Shown one piece after another: positions 35,801 to 43,110 of a DNA stretch of 61,744 nucleotides; positions within the stretch are counted from its first letter, which is position 1; every line of letters starts with the position of its first letter. The stretch covers positions 1 to 61,744 of the forward strand of contig NZ_JAQFWQ010000033.1 of the NCBI RefSeq assembly GCF_027706725.1. Direction: 5' to 3'. Source of the stretch: Nocardiopsis endophytica. GTDB lineage: Bacteria > Actinomycetota > Actinomycetes > Streptosporangiales > Streptosporangiaceae. Both the position numbers and the translations under genes were made by a program. The notes under the pieces are model-generated. The model made no database searches. It was not told the origin of the DNA and saw only the letters and a list, made by a program, of their open reading frames with translations.

Positions 35801-36379
35801 CGTGGCTCGGCGCCAGCACCGACCTACATCGATCCCTACGACAATGACTCGTACAAGGAAGACCCGACAACATCGGCCCTCGACAAGGCGAAGAGCTGGG
35901 CTGCGGAACGCTGGGGCACGTGGGATTCCGATCAAGGGTTCATGGAGAATCTGAAAGGGATGAACTGGGTGAACATACTCGGCGACGCGGCCCTTGTCGG
36001 TGGGTTGCTTTGCGCGGTCTGTGCTGGAGTGGCGGCAGGGGTGAGCGTGGGGCTAGGTGCCTACAAGATTATAAACGGAAATGCGAAAGACGGGATCTGG
36101 GACTTGGCGGGATCACTGCCGTTTGGTATTGGAAGAGCCTCTAAGCTGGTAACGCGAGGGAAGATTAGGGGGGCTGCTAAGGAATACTTTGACTACAAGT
36201 CGATCAAGAAAAAGAAAGGTAGTAAGGCTGTCCGTGACAGGTTTGGCTCCCTGCAAAGCCGGATCGGCGGACTGCGGGGACAAGATTATGTAATTCAGGA
36301 TACGACAAATCTTGTGGGTGACGTGCACGCTGGTGTCAGTGCAGCGCGCACGGTACAGGACCCTTCGTGGGGATGGTGA
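29852..36379 (+). CDS. Secreted RHS-repeat protein with variable C-terminus
   Basis: A 2,175-residue RHS/YD-repeat protein, probably a polymorphic toxin or surface shell protein. A hydrophobic export segment lies at about 22-40, a long acidic Pro/Glu-rich linker at about 90-225, and an N-terminal barrel-like region (GGFSWSYPIGTPPVASGLTP near 365). YD repeats follow from about 1080, then the RHS core (RFSPFGELRSS through LGARAYDAAIGRFISVDPL) at about 1838-1893. The last 280 residues are the variable tip with a hydrophobic patch (about 2038-2075) and a Lys-rich end; I recognise no nuclease motif. The GTG at 29852 has GGGAGGT. GC content drops near 36,050, as if the tip had been exchanged. Confidence 0.88.
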   Translation: MSESPASVSKSRSRTSRPAVKGTAMVLVAGSLFSVPASALMFNDRPGVEDDRSIDGRAAVQEAIAEDDTVDKAAVTGLDAAEWPEPESVAIALDGQQEMRSFSAPADGEQQDEGEGKAVSLGPVEATETEEWESPLKGAGAEKEADRVSERRLPSEPQEPESSASSGPPPSPDPSTSPSPDGEGQEGTPAPEQGQDGQEESTEQERPEEEPAEEEPEEARAPEHLEEAALEVLSRDQADSLGVDGLLLRLKRTDGGSEHAPVRVEVDYSDFATAFGGDYGSRLELIALDACGEGADPDCVAAVDLDSENDTEAQTLSAIAPATAGEGTLLAATADTTSKGGDGDYAATKLQASSKWNVGPQTGGFSWSYPIGTPPVASGLTPDIALGYSSQSVDGRTASSNNQTSWVGEGFDYHPGSIERRYKLCQDDGHEVADQCWERENATLSLNGMSSELIIDSDGEWHLKNDDGSRIEKLTGAKNGDDDGEYWKLTTPDGTKYFFGRNRLPGYTSGDEETEAAWTQPVYGDDPGEPCHESSFEDSWCQQAYKWNLDYVEDAHGNAMAFYYNAEGNHYGRNLESTATPYDRGGYLERIEYGLRSDDVYGTAPAKVEFGVSERCLPTDSFSCEAGDRTEDNADHWPDVPIDRECGDGEDCTGNHSPAFFSTKKLDSITTKAHGGEGYATIDSFELEHKYPEPGDGTDPALWLDSITHTGHTGSGDPQAYPSVTFGGTPMVNRVDSTSDGLAEMYKWRVTAVYTETGGQVDVSYSQPECEAGQTPKPHENTKRCYPVIWTPEGEEELTDWFHKYTVTQVAEIDLVGDQPDVITSYDYEGGAAWAHATPDGITPEENQTWSVFRGYETVKVRTGHPEASQSEEEHLFYRGMDGDELPDGGTRSVTITDSEGNEVADDEQFNGQTREVLTRNGPDGPVVSKTISEPWKKKTAERDYSWGTLQAHIIKTKSSETYTALGKDGADGWRTTRTTNTFDDRGYVVQTHDEGDTGDPGDDRCTLTTYNRNTDAWIMETVSRVQTLDVACADTDTADKPGDVISDVRTHFDGKAYGEAPTRGLPTSSERVDDYADGKPQYQVTGETTYDSYGRPLTVTDALGNVTTTEHTSSVAGGTPTSTTVTNALGHTKETEHDLRGNPVAETDANGNRADLTYDAFGRLTQVWLPDRPKANNPRPSMAFAYHVAKDAPAQVVTKTLNADAEYITSYEIYDGLLRKRQTQSPATGGGRRITDVFHDSRGNTVIERDTYFNEQDPSGDLFIVNNHDEIPRQTETKVDGAGRVTASVHVSRGEERWRTSTAYLGDRTLVTEPEGGTGTTTITDARGRTAEKRTHHGREPVGEYDATTYTYAKNDEIASITDPGGNTWEYTYDLAGRKVEEVDPDTGRTTFTYDAADRLVTTTDARGRTLYTGYDALGRETERRDDGPDGALRAEWTYDTVAKGQQTSATRYIEGNAYTTKILGYDRMNRVRARDITIPGTEEGLAGTYRYLYAYNPDGSLRSTRMPEVGGLSMEVVQTGYDDIGQADTLSGSSSIVQEALYSKTGDLLQRAFDRGTSGSESSWVTRVYDEATDRLTKASMVHEVGAGSLTTQFYDYNDAGNILSIRDEPTDEERPSDVQCFQYDHLQRLTEAWTPNATGETACAQTPSTDTLGGAAPYWDSYTYDESGNRVSETKRTPGGTTDRAYTGTAETGGPGHGVTRVDQSGHNGESVSTYEYDEAGNMVRRDSEDGDQQLTWDAEGNLASVTGGAAETDYVYDADGERLIRRQGPEWTLYLPGQEVAWTSGGDGTEATRYYEHAGETVAVRDGEGMHWLFSDHNGSSQLAVDARTGETVQRRFSPFGELRSSSASWPSGKGYVGGTIDEATGLTQLGARAYDAAIGRFISVDPLMKPDDSQQMHGYAYADNSPVASSDASGLLKMGPGGCGCTSSPPQGLNDFTRIKQEAMWTRQGRNVSRMRQGSGVYQRPYYQNSRSSFYTGARGSAPAPTYIDPYDNDSYKEDPTTSALDKAKSWAAERWGTWDSDQGFMENLKGMNWVNILGDAALVGGLLCAVCAGVAAGVSVGLGAYKIINGNAKDGIWDLAGSLPFGIGRASKLVTRGKIRGAAKEYFDYKSIKKKKGSKAVRDRFGSLQSRIGGLRGQDYVIQDTTNLVGDVHAGVSAARTVQDPSWGW

Positions 36380-36386
36380 GTCTTCC

Positions 36387-36932
36387 ATGTTGGGCGACGA
36401 TTTCTATGAGAGAAAAGATCAAGGGCTATTCGGCCGTATTGTACATGGTTACGGAGAAATTCGTTGGATGGAGCGGCTTCTGGTTGAATTCTTTCCTTGT
36501 TCACGGAGAATGATCGCCCTCTTCGTGTTGGAAAGAAAAAGGATTAGGAATGGACGTCAAAGTGCGTGGAGAGTAATGCAGTGGAACTTTGTCGATGGCT
36601 GGGTGACTGTTGCCTACATTATCCCAATTGGGATTGTTGCCGAGGTGGTATCGCGAGTAAATCCTGCTTCGGGGCAAATCGCCTACTTTCTCGCTGGGTT
36701 AATCGCGCTTCCGGCGGCGATATCCGGCGTCCTTGGGATGATTGAATCCGTGCGTGGGCAGATAATCGGAGTGCTCCGGAAATGGTCGCATCAGATGCGT
36801 GTGCTCCCGCTGCGCTTGTGGAGGATAGTGCATGGCGCAGCGACTTTGGCTGGATGGGTACTAGCCACCTACAATTCTGAGTTGTTCAGTGGTTTCAAAT
36901 CCGATTCTGTGTGGTTTTTGGGTCATTTGTGA
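36387..36932 (+). CDS. Membrane protein downstream of the RHS tip (possible immunity protein)
   Basis: A 181-residue protein starting 7 nt after the RHS stop, with a GGTGAG site. It has an Arg-rich N-terminus and about three hydrophobic segments (WVTVAYIIPIGIVAEVV, IAYFLAGLIALPAAISGVLGM, GAATLAGWVLATY). Codon use is much more AT-rich than the flanks. Position and composition fit an immunity gene that moved with the RHS C-terminus, but the protein has no recognised family. Confidence 0.6.
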   Translation: MLGDDFYERKDQGLFGRIVHGYGEIRWMERLLVEFFPCSRRMIALFVLERKRIRNGRQSAWRVMQWNFVDGWVTVAYIIPIGIVAEVVSRVNPASGQIAYFLAGLIALPAAISGVLGMIESVRGQIIGVLRKWSHQMRVLPLRLWRIVHGAATLAGWVLATYNSELFSGFKSDSVWFLGHL

Positions 36933-36971
36933 GGGTTGGCATTGTAATTATTCAGAAACCTCGGGTGATTT

Positions 36972-37088
36972 TTGAAACGGGGAGTGATCCAGGCCTTCAA
37001 TCGCGTATTCTCGAGTCTTGTGCTGGCGTTCATGGGGGTGATGAGCACGGGGAGTGCCTGGGTCGGCCTGTTCATTTCCGTGGTCTGA
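36972..37088 (+). CDS. Possible very small membrane peptide
   Basis: A 38-codon frame from a TTG encodes a basic N-terminus (K-R-G-V-I-Q-A-F-N-R) and one hydrophobic stretch (SLVLAFMGVMST, then AWVGLFISVV). There is no convincing ribosome binding site. It may be a remnant of a larger membrane protein in this low-GC interval. Confidence 0.25.
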   Translation: MKRGVIQAFNRVFSSLVLAFMGVMSTGSAWVGLFISVV

Positions 37089-37127
37089 CTTCCGTGATGG
37101 TGCTGGCGGTTGAAAGGCGGTGCGTCC

Positions 37128-37379
37128 GTGCTGTGGCAGGGGCTGGGCATGCTCCTGATGGGAGCCGTCTCCCTGGGCGGGGCATACCTCATGTTCGCCA
37201 AGTGGGATTCATTGAACAGATTCTTCCTGCTGGGAGCCCCTTTCTTCCTGAGGGCGTACGAAAGGAACAAGAAGGGGCAACTCGACCGCATGAGCCGCAT
37301 CTGCGCGACGGGGTTCTTCCTTTTTATGGCAAGTGTCATGTTTTATGGAGGGATTCTCTTCGTGGTGAATGCCGAGTGA
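37128..37379 (+). CDS. Small two-helix membrane protein
   Basis: An 83-residue protein with two hydrophobic segments (GLGMLLMGAVSLGGAYLMF and FFLFMASVMFYGGILFVV) around a basic loop (FFLRAYERNKKGQLDRMSR). The GTG at 37128 has AAGGCGG at 7 nt. It belongs to the low-GC cassette downstream of the RHS gene. Function unknown; an immunity or orphan role is inference. Confidence 0.5.
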   Translation: MLWQGLGMLLMGAVSLGGAYLMFAKWDSLNRFFLLGAPFFLRAYERNKKGQLDRMSRICATGFFLFMASVMFYGGILFVVNAE

Positions 37380-37400
37380 TCGAATGAACTGACCGGTGAA

Positions 37401-37550
37401 GATGGGGCGACGCGTGGCTTCGAGGCCCTCGGCATGAGTGCCGCCGAGTTGGAGGTCGACCTGGTGGGCGGCTGTACAGGGCAGGTCAGGGTGCTCCTCT
37501 ATGCGGGGCTTGGTTATCGCGTCATGGAACGTCAGCGCTACGGGAGTTGA
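37401..37550 (+). pseudogene. C-terminal remnant, possibly of a GNAT acetyltransferase
   Basis: An open stretch of 49 codons directly after the preceding gene, without a proper start (only an internal ATG at 37434), reads GFEALGMSAAELEVDL, then QVRVLLYAGLGYRVMERQRYG. The VDL...LLYAGLGYRV pattern resembles the C-terminal strand-helix of GNAT acetyltransferases (usually A-L-Y-x-x-x-G-F-x). The rest of such a gene is absent, so this would be debris from an insertion or replacement event. Confidence 0.3.
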
Positions 37551-37562
37551 TCGAGGTGTTTT

Positions 37563-38099
37563 GTGGACTCAAATAGGAAGATCCTTCGCAGCAGGCCCAC
37601 GTATGTCATCGGCGTGGTCATCGCCTGCGGGACTCTCTGCATCTGCGGACTAATGATGGTGGAGACGAGAGCGAGTGGGAACGCGTCGCTGGGGAACGCG
37701 TTGTTCATCTCCGTCTTCTCAGCGGTCGCGATGTGGTTCATCACGAAGATGCTGGTCCTGCCCAGGTTCGAGTTGTGGGACGACGAGCTGCGGATCTACA
37801 ACCTCCTCTCCGTCGCCCACATCCCGCGTGGGGCGATCGAGGCCGTCGGCAACCTCTCCCGGCCTACAGTGCTGGTTGCCGGAGGCAAGGAGTACTGGAG
37901 CGCGCACCTGACCCCGTCGCTCATCGGGGCGCTGACCGGGTACCCGACGCATAAGCGCGTCCTCGACGAGCTGGCGCGGTACTCCGCGAACACCCGCGGA
38001 GGCAATGCCGTCGGGGCGGGAGTGCGTGTGCGTCCCTACTTGGGACTGCGGATCCTCATCCCGACGTTCGCCGGGTTCTTCCTCGGTGTGATGCTCTGA
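37563..38099 (+). CDS. PH-domain-like membrane protein
   Basis: A 178-residue protein with two N-terminal transmembrane segments (YVIGVVIACGTLCICGLMMV; ALFISVFSAVAMWFITKMLV). A cytosolic beta-domain follows whose ELWDDELRIYNLLSVAHIPRGAIEAV segment resembles bacterial PH-like domains. A last hydrophobic segment closes the protein. The GTG start at 37563 has a GAGGT site at 5 nt. GC content returns toward the genome average here. Function unknown. Confidence 0.65.
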   Translation: MDSNRKILRSRPTYVIGVVIACGTLCICGLMMVETRASGNASLGNALFISVFSAVAMWFITKMLVLPRFELWDDELRIYNLLSVAHIPRGAIEAVGNLSRPTVLVAGGKEYWSAHLTPSLIGALTGYPTHKRVLDELARYSANTRGGNAVGAGVRVRPYLGLRILIPTFAGFFLGVML

Positions 38100-38163
38100 G
38101 CCGCACTCGCCGAGGCCTCGACGTGCACGCAGGCGTGAAGGTCCCTTGAGTTGAGGCGCCCGG

Positions 38164-39147
38164 CTACTCGGGGGCGTCGGCGTCCTGTCGGTCTTCAGCC
38201 GGCCGTGCGCGCCTCTCGCGCTTCTGTTGGGACCTCGTCGCCCCCGCGCTCGCCGCCACCACGCACAGCACGGCCGCCCACTGCCACACCGTCAGCATCT
38301 CCCCGAGCAGGGCCAGGCCGACCAGCGCGGCCGCCGCCGGCTCCAGGCTCATCAGGATGCCGAACACCCTCGGCGGCATCCTCCGGAGGGCCTGCATCTC
38401 CAGCGTGTACGGCACGACCGAGGACAGCAGCCCGACGACCAGCCCGAAGAGCAGGAGGCGCGGGTCGAGAAGGGCGGTTCCCCCTTCAGCGATGCCCGCC
38501 GGGGCCACCAGCACCACGCCCACCATGCTCGCGATCGCCAGCCCGGACGTCCCCGAGAACCGGCGCCCGGTGGCCGCGCTCAGCAGGATGTAACCCGCCC
38601 AGGCGACGGCGGCCAAGAGGGCGAAGAGTACGCCGACGAGCGTCACCGTGCCCGAGCCGTCGTCCCGGCCCAGCAGCACCACGCCCGCCGCCGCCAGCGC
38701 CACCCACACCACGTCGGTCTTCCGCCGCGACCCGGCGATCGCCACCGCCAGCGGCCCCAGGAACTCGATCGTCACCGCGATCCCCATCGGGATGCGCGCG
38801 ATCGCCTGGTAGATGGAGAAGTTCATCAGCGCCAGCGCCGCGCCGAAGCCGACCACCACCATCCAGTCGGCGCGCGTGCGCCCGCGCAGTGCCGGGCGGG
38901 CCAGCACCAGCAGCACCACCGCCGACGTCAGCAGCCGCAGCCACACCACCGCGCTCGGCGGCAGCACCGCGAACAGGTTCTTCGCCACCCCGGCCCCGGC
39001 CTGCACCGAGACGATGCCCACCAGCACCATCCACGTCGGCGGGATCGACTCGCCGAGCGCGCGCAGCCGCCCGGCCGCGAAGGGGTTGGCGAACCGGGGA
39101 GCGCTGGGAAGTCCGCCGGGGTGCTCGGCGGCGGCGTCGGTACTCAC
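38164..39147 (-). CDS. EamA/RhaT-family DMT transporter
   Basis: A 327-residue inner-membrane transporter with ten predicted helices in two EamA repeats, of the RhtA-like type that exports amino acids such as threonine or homoserine; the true substrate is unknown. Typical segments are [44 protein letters not shown] and [36 protein letters not shown] in the second half. The GTG at 39147 lacks a ribosome binding site, but TAGGAT lies about 8 nt upstream on its strand, which suggests a leaderless mRNA. It is divergent from arginine deiminase. Confidence 0.88.
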   Translation of the reverse strand: MSTDAAAEHPGGLPSAPRFANPFAAGRLRALGESIPPTWMVLVGIVSVQAGAGVAKNLFAVLPPSAVVWLRLLTSAVVLLVLARPALRGRTRADWMVVVGFGAALALMNFSIYQAIARIPMGIAVTIEFLGPLAVAIAGSRRKTDVVWVALAAAGVVLLGRDDGSGTVTLVGVLFALLAAVAWAGYILLSAATGRRFSGTSGLAIASMVGVVLVAPAGIAEGGTALLDPRLLLFGLVVGLLSSVVPYTLEMQALRRMPPRVFGILMSLEPAAAALVGLALLGEMLTVWQWAAVLCVVAASAGATRSQQKRERRARPAEDRQDADAPE

Positions 39148-39269
39148 GTCCCACCATCCTAGGTATCCCGCCGACCTCCCGGTCTTCTGGGCCCAGGACG
39201 CGGGTTCCGGGCGCCCGAGCGGGGGAATGCAGCCTGCGTCGGAACTCCGGAGACGGGAGGCGCGTACGC

Positions 39270-40502
39270 ATGGTGTTCCGCGTGGACTCGGAGGTCGGCC
39301 GCCTGCGCCAGGTCATCGTGCACCGGCCCGACCTGGAGCTCCGGCGCCTCACCCCCTCCAACAAGGACGACCTGCTCTTCGACGACGTGCTGTGGGAGCG
39401 GCGCGCCGAAGAGGAGCACGACGCCTTCACCGACCTCCTGCGCGAGCACGGCGTGCGCGTCCACTACTTCCACGAGCTGCTGGAAGAGGTCCTGGCCGTC
39501 CCCGACGCCCGCGCCCACATCCTCGCCGAGGTCGTCGACGAGCGCTTCCACGGCCCCCAGGCCGCGGGCCCCATCCGCGCCGCCCTGGACGCCATGGACG
39601 ACACCGAGCTGCGGCGCTTCCTCATCGGCGGCATCACCAAGGCCGAGATCCGCGAGCGCATCGACGACCCCGCCTCGCTGTGGCTGCACTCGCTGGCCGA
39701 CGACGACTTCGTCCTCGACCCCCTGCCCAACCACCTGTTCACCCGCGACACCTCGGCGTGGCTGTACAACGGGGTCTCCATCAACGCGATGCGCAAGAAG
39801 GCCCGCCGCCGGGAGACCATCCACTACGAGGCCGTCTACCAGTGGCACCCGATGTTCGCCCAGGGCGGCTTCGAGGTGTGGAACCGCGGCCGCTCGCACG
39901 CCCCCGCCACGATCGAGGGCGGGGACCTGATGCCGATCGGCAATGGGGCCGTGCTCGTGGGCACGAGCGAGCGCACCCGGCCCCAGGCGGTGGAGCTGCT
40001 GGCGCGGGAGATGTTCGCCCGCGGCGGCGCCGAACGCATCCTGTGCCTGCGCATGCCGCACGCGCGCGCGGTGATGCACTTGGACACCGTCATGACCGAG
40101 GTCGACTACGGCGTCTTCACCAAGTACGCGGGCCTCGGGATGCTTCCGTCTTCGACCCTGGAGCCCGGGGACGGCGGAGCCGACGGGGGCAAGGAGCTCA
40201 AGGTGACCGACCACCCGCCCGAGGACATGCACCGCGCGATCGCCCAGGCGGCCGGGCTGGACGAGATCCGCGTCCTGACGCCCACGCAGGACGTGTTCTC
40301 TTCAGAGCGCGAACAGTGGGACGACGGCTGCAACGTCTTCGCGCTGGAGCCCGGCGTCGTGGTGTCCTACGAGCGGAACGTGACCACGAACGCCCACCTG
40401 AGGGCCAACGGCGTCGAGGTCCTGCCCATAGCAGGCGGAGAGCTGGGCCGGGGGAGAGGCGGCCCCCACTGCATGACCTGCCCTATCCAGCGGGATGCCT
40501 GA
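39270..40502 (+). CDS. arcA: Arginine deiminase
   Basis: Hydrolyses arginine to citrulline and ammonia. It has 410 residues, full length. Conserved guanidino-group-enzyme features are the N-terminal [17 protein letters not shown], the [10 protein letters not shown] motif, the FEVWNRG...EGGDLMPIG block, HLDTVMT with the catalytic His, and the C-terminal catalytic Cys in GGPHCMTCP. The ATG at 39270 follows GGGAGG. No arcB, arcC or arcD lies nearby, so it is unlikely to be an energy-yielding arc operon; a divergent DMT exporter might move a related amino acid, which is inference. Confidence 0.93.
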   Translation: MVFRVDSEVGRLRQVIVHRPDLELRRLTPSNKDDLLFDDVLWERRAEEEHDAFTDLLREHGVRVHYFHELLEEVLAVPDARAHILAEVVDERFHGPQAAGPIRAALDAMDDTELRRFLIGGITKAEIRERIDDPASLWLHSLADDDFVLDPLPNHLFTRDTSAWLYNGVSINAMRKKARRRETIHYEAVYQWHPMFAQGGFEVWNRGRSHAPATIEGGDLMPIGNGAVLVGTSERTRPQAVELLAREMFARGGAERILCLRMPHARAVMHLDTVMTEVDYGVFTKYAGLGMLPSSTLEPGDGGADGGKELKVTDHPPEDMHRAIAQAAGLDEIRVLTPTQDVFSSEREQWDDGCNVFALEPGVVVSYERNVTTNAHLRANGVEVLPIAGGELGRGRGGPHCMTCPIQRDA

Positions 40503-40718
40503 TCAAGCGGCGTCGACCTCGGTACTCGCGACGGTTGAAGGCGCAGGGACGGGAAGACCCTCCTCGCGGAGGCCGTCGATGTGGAAGCGGATCGCTCCGC
40601 GCATCTCTTCGATGGTCTCCGAGACCGTGTCACCGACGGCGACGCAGCCGGGCAGGTCCGGGCACCAGGCCCCGAAGCCGTCCTCGCTCTGTTCGATGAG
40701 GATCACGTAACGGCTCAT
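40503..40718 (-). CDS. HicB-like (UPF0150) protein without HicA
   Basis: A 71-residue protein with the partial RNase H fold typical of HicB antitoxins: YVILIEQSEDGFGAWCPDLPGC, then VGDTVSETIEEMRGAIRFHIDGLREEG. It lacks the C-terminal DNA-binding domain of full HicB, and no hicA toxin lies next to it. The ATG at 40718 overlaps the stop of the upstream membrane-protein gene (ATGA), so it ends the ABC transporter operon. Its stop abuts that of arcA (convergent). Confidence 0.82.
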   Translation of the reverse strand: MSRYVILIEQSEDGFGAWCPDLPGCVAVGDTVSETIEEMRGAIRFHIDGLREEGLPVPAPSTVASTEVDAA

Positions 40719-41110
40719 CGGCGACGCCCCTCGGACTGCGGCTGATCGGCCTCTTCGAAGAGCATCTCATCAGGAACAGAGGGATCGGAGGAACTCCGGA
40801 GGTCTGCCGAGCGCTTTCCGGCGAACACCGCCCCCAGCATCAGCAGCCAGGCTCCTAGCACCAGCGCCGGCTGGATCAGGGTCATGATGAACCCGATCAG
40901 CGTCGTTCCCCCGATGCCCACTGTCGCCTGGAGGAGCAGCCACACGTAGGGGAGTGCGGCGGCCCCCAGGTTCACCCCCACCGCCGCCCATACCAGGCCG
41001 GGGCGCGACGGGCGCCTGCGGCGGATCAGGTAGGCCGCCACCGCCAACAGCACCAGCGGCGGGGCGAGCGAGCGCACGAGCTGGTACGCCGGGACCCCGA
41101 TCAGCTCCAA
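40715..41110 (-). CDS. Small membrane protein of the ABC transporter operon
   Basis: A 131-residue protein with three or four hydrophobic segments (SLAPPLVLLAVAAYLI, LVWAAVGVNLGAAALPYVWLLLQ, LIGFIMTLIQPALVLGAWLLML) and an acidic tail. The start is TTG at 41110, 3 nt after the permease stop, with GGGAG at 6 nt. Overlap with hicB downstream implies coupling. It may be an accessory subunit of the exporter; no family is recognised. Confidence 0.68.
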   Translation of the reverse strand: MELIGVPAYQLVRSLAPPLVLLAVAAYLIRRRRPSRPGLVWAAVGVNLGAAALPYVWLLLQATVGIGGTTLIGFIMTLIQPALVLGAWLLMLGAVFAGKRSADLRSSSDPSVPDEMLFEEADQPQSEGRRR

Positions 41111-41113
41111 CGG

Positions 41114-41908
41114 CTACTCCCAGCGGAAGAACCGGGCCGCCAGGGCCGCGCCGACCGCCGCCCACACGGCCAGCACCAGCACGGGCAGCAGCGACGGCGC
41201 CGCGCCGTCGGCCAGCACCGACCGCAGCCCTCCCGCCAGCGCCGTGATCGGCAGCGCCTCCACCGCCGTCCGCACCGCGCCGGGGAAGCGGTCGGTGGCG
41301 AAGATGACGCCGCCGAGCCCGAGCATCACCACGTACACCAGGTTGGCCGCCGCCAGCGTCGCCTCGGCCCGCAGCGTGCCCGCCATGAGCAGCGCCAACG
41401 AGCTGAACGCCGCGGTGCCGAGGAGGACGAGGAGCACCGCGTAGGCGAAGGCGACCGGCCCACCGTGCGGATTCCACCCCAGTGCGAAGGCCACCGCGCT
41501 CAGCACGGCGATCTGGATCGCCTCCACCGCCAGCACCGCCAGCGTCTTGGCCGCCAGCAGCCCGAACCGCGACAGCGGGGTCGCCCCCAGCCGCTTGAGC
41601 ACCCCGTATCTGCGCTCGAACCCGGTGCCGATGGCCTGCCCCGTGAAGGCGGTGGACAGCACGGCCAAGGCGAGGATTCCCGGGGTCAGGAAGTCCACCC
41701 GCGGCCCGTCGCCCAGCTCCACCACGTCCACCGTGCTGAACCCCGCCAGCAGCAGCACGGGGATGACCATGGTCAGCAGCAGCTGCTCCCCGTTGCGCAG
41801 CATGATGCGCAGCTCCATGCCCGCCTGTGCGGCGACCATGCGCGCCATCGGCGCGGCGGCCGGGGCGGGGCTCAGGTCCAGGGCGGGGCGGGCGGTGGTC
41901 TCGGTCAT
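41114..41908 (-). CDS. ABC-2 type transporter permease
   Basis: A 264-residue inner-membrane permease with six predicted helices of the ABC-2 exporter family (MLRNGEQLLLTMVIPVLLL near the N-terminus, GTGFERRYGVLKRLGATPLSR as the cytosolic coupling region). It pairs with the ATPase encoded just upstream by an ATGA overlap. Such DrrAB-like exporters move drugs, lipids or antibiotics; the substrate is unknown. Confidence 0.88.
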   Translation of the reverse strand: MTETTARPALDLSPAPAAAPMARMVAAQAGMELRIMLRNGEQLLLTMVIPVLLLAGFSTVDVVELGDGPRVDFLTPGILALAVLSTAFTGQAIGTGFERRYGVLKRLGATPLSRFGLLAAKTLAVLAVEAIQIAVLSAVAFALGWNPHGGPVAFAYAVLLVLLGTAAFSSLALLMAGTLRAEATLAAANLVYVVMLGLGGVIFATDRFPGAVRTAVEALPITALAGGLRSVLADGAAPSLLPVLVLAVWAAVGAALAARFFRWE

Positions 41909-42849
41909 GAGCGGAGTTCCCGGCCGGTGAGTTCGAGGAAGACGTCTTCAAGGGTGCGGCGCTGCACGCGCAGCCCCTCGGGGTGCACGCCGTTGGCCGC
42001 GCACCAGGTGCCGACGGTGGCCAGCATCTCCGGCCCGATCTCCCCGCCGTCGGCGCGGGCGATGGCGCACCCCGGCGCCTGCCCGGCGGTCGCGGGCCGG
42101 GCCTCGACGCGGACGCCCGACGGCAGCGCCTCGCGCAGCGCCTCGGTGTCCACCGCCTCGCGGCACTCGAACCGGAGCTCCTGCCCGGCGGAGGTCAGCT
42201 CGCCGGTGGCGCCGTCGGCCACCACCCGCCCCCGGTCGATGATGACCACGCGGTCGGCGAGGTTCTCGGCCTCCTCCATGTGGTGCGTGGTCAGCACCAC
42301 GCCCACACCGGCGCCCCGCAGCTCGGCCACCAGGTCCCAGGTGGCGCGGCGGGCCTGCGGGTCGAGACCGGCCGTGGGCTCGTCGAGGAACACCAGCTCG
42401 GGACGTCCGATCACGGCGGCGGCCAGCGACAGCCGCTGCTGCTGGCCCCCGGACAGCCGGCGGAAGGGGGTGCGGGAAGCATTCGTGAGGCCGAGGCGTT
42501 CCAGCAGCGTGTCGGCGGACAGGGGGCGGGCGTGGAACGAGGCCATCAGGCGCAGCCACTCGCCCGCGCGCGCTCCGGTGGGCACCCCGCCGGACTGCGG
42601 CATCACCCCGACCCGGGGCTTGAGCGCCGCGGCGTCGGCGGCCGGGTCCAGGCCGAGCACGCGCACGGTGCCGCCGTCGGCCCGGCGGAAGCCCTCGCAC
42701 ACCTCGACGGTGCTGGTCTTCCCGGCGCCGTTGGGGCCGAGCAGCGCCGTCACCGCCCCGCGGGGCGCGGTGAAGGACAGGCCGTCGACGGCGGTCGTCG
42801 CGCCGTACCTCTTCACCAGGTCGGTGACCTCGACCGCGGCTGTCTCCAT
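41905..42849 (-). CDS. ABC transporter ATP-binding protein
   Basis: A 314-residue ATPase of the DrrA/CcmA type. Walker A GPNGAGKTS (about 40), the signature RLSGGQQQRL (about 140), Walker B LVFLDEPTAGLD (about 160) and the switch His in TTHHME are all intact; a C-terminal domain of about 90 residues follows. The ATG at 42849 has GAGG close by; the open frame extends upstream without support. It is the first gene of a four-gene minus-strand operon divergent from sufR, so the 42850-43106 spacer serves both. Confidence 0.88.
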   Translation of the reverse strand: METAAVEVTDLVKRYGATTAVDGLSFTAPRGAVTALLGPNGAGKTSTVEVCEGFRRADGGTVRVLGLDPAADAAALKPRVGVMPQSGGVPTGARAGEWLRLMASFHARPLSADTLLERLGLTNASRTPFRRLSGGQQQRLSLAAAVIGRPELVFLDEPTAGLDPQARRATWDLVAELRGAGVGVVLTTHHMEEAENLADRVVIIDRGRVVADGATGELTSAGQELRFECREAVDTEALREALPSGVRVEARPATAGQAPGCAIARADGGEIGPEMLATVGTWCAANGVHPEGLRVQRRTLEDVFLELTGRELRS

Positions 42850-43029
42850 GGCCTCAGAGTCTATGGCCGCCCGGGCGGGTGCCCGCACCGGGTGCCCGGT
42901 GGCGGGCGCGCCGCCGACGGGGCGGGCGTCCGGATGCCAATACCCGTGTCTCGCGATACGAGCGGGTAGCCGAACCCGCACGCGCGTGCGCGGAGCCGGG
43001 CGAGGCTACCGTACCGCGAAACCCCTGAA

Positions 43030-43044
43030 AGGTAAGGCTTGCCT
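43030..43044. promoter_or_regulatory. DtxR/IdeR-like iron box
   Basis: AGGTAAGGCTTGCCT is an imperfect palindrome that matches the central 15 bp of the IdeR/DmdR consensus at 12 positions. It lies 63 bp upstream of the sufR start, between sufR and the divergent ABC operon, and would place either or both under iron-responsive control. Confidence 0.5.
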
Positions 43045-43095
43045 GGGTGATCAATGGCATGCATCACGGTTTGCCCGCACGGAAGCATTTACGCC

Positions 43096-43110
43096 ACACT
43101 GATGTTGTGA
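43096..43110 (+). promoter_or_regulatory. SufR operator
   Basis: ACACT, 5 nt, TGTGA is exactly the element I recall being described for mycobacterial SufR autoregulation. It overlaps the GTG start codon of sufR (43107), so bound SufR would sit on the transcription start or the first codons and repress the whole SUF operon until its Fe-S cluster is lost. Confidence 0.7.

Noticed and set aside
39270-40502. An arginine deiminase energy operon
   Set aside because: No arcB, arcC or arcD is nearby; only the deiminase and a divergent DMT exporter.
40503-41110. A HicAB toxin-antitoxin pair
   Set aside because: The neighbour is a hydrophobic membrane protein, not a HicA double-stranded RNA-binding toxin, so no toxin is present.
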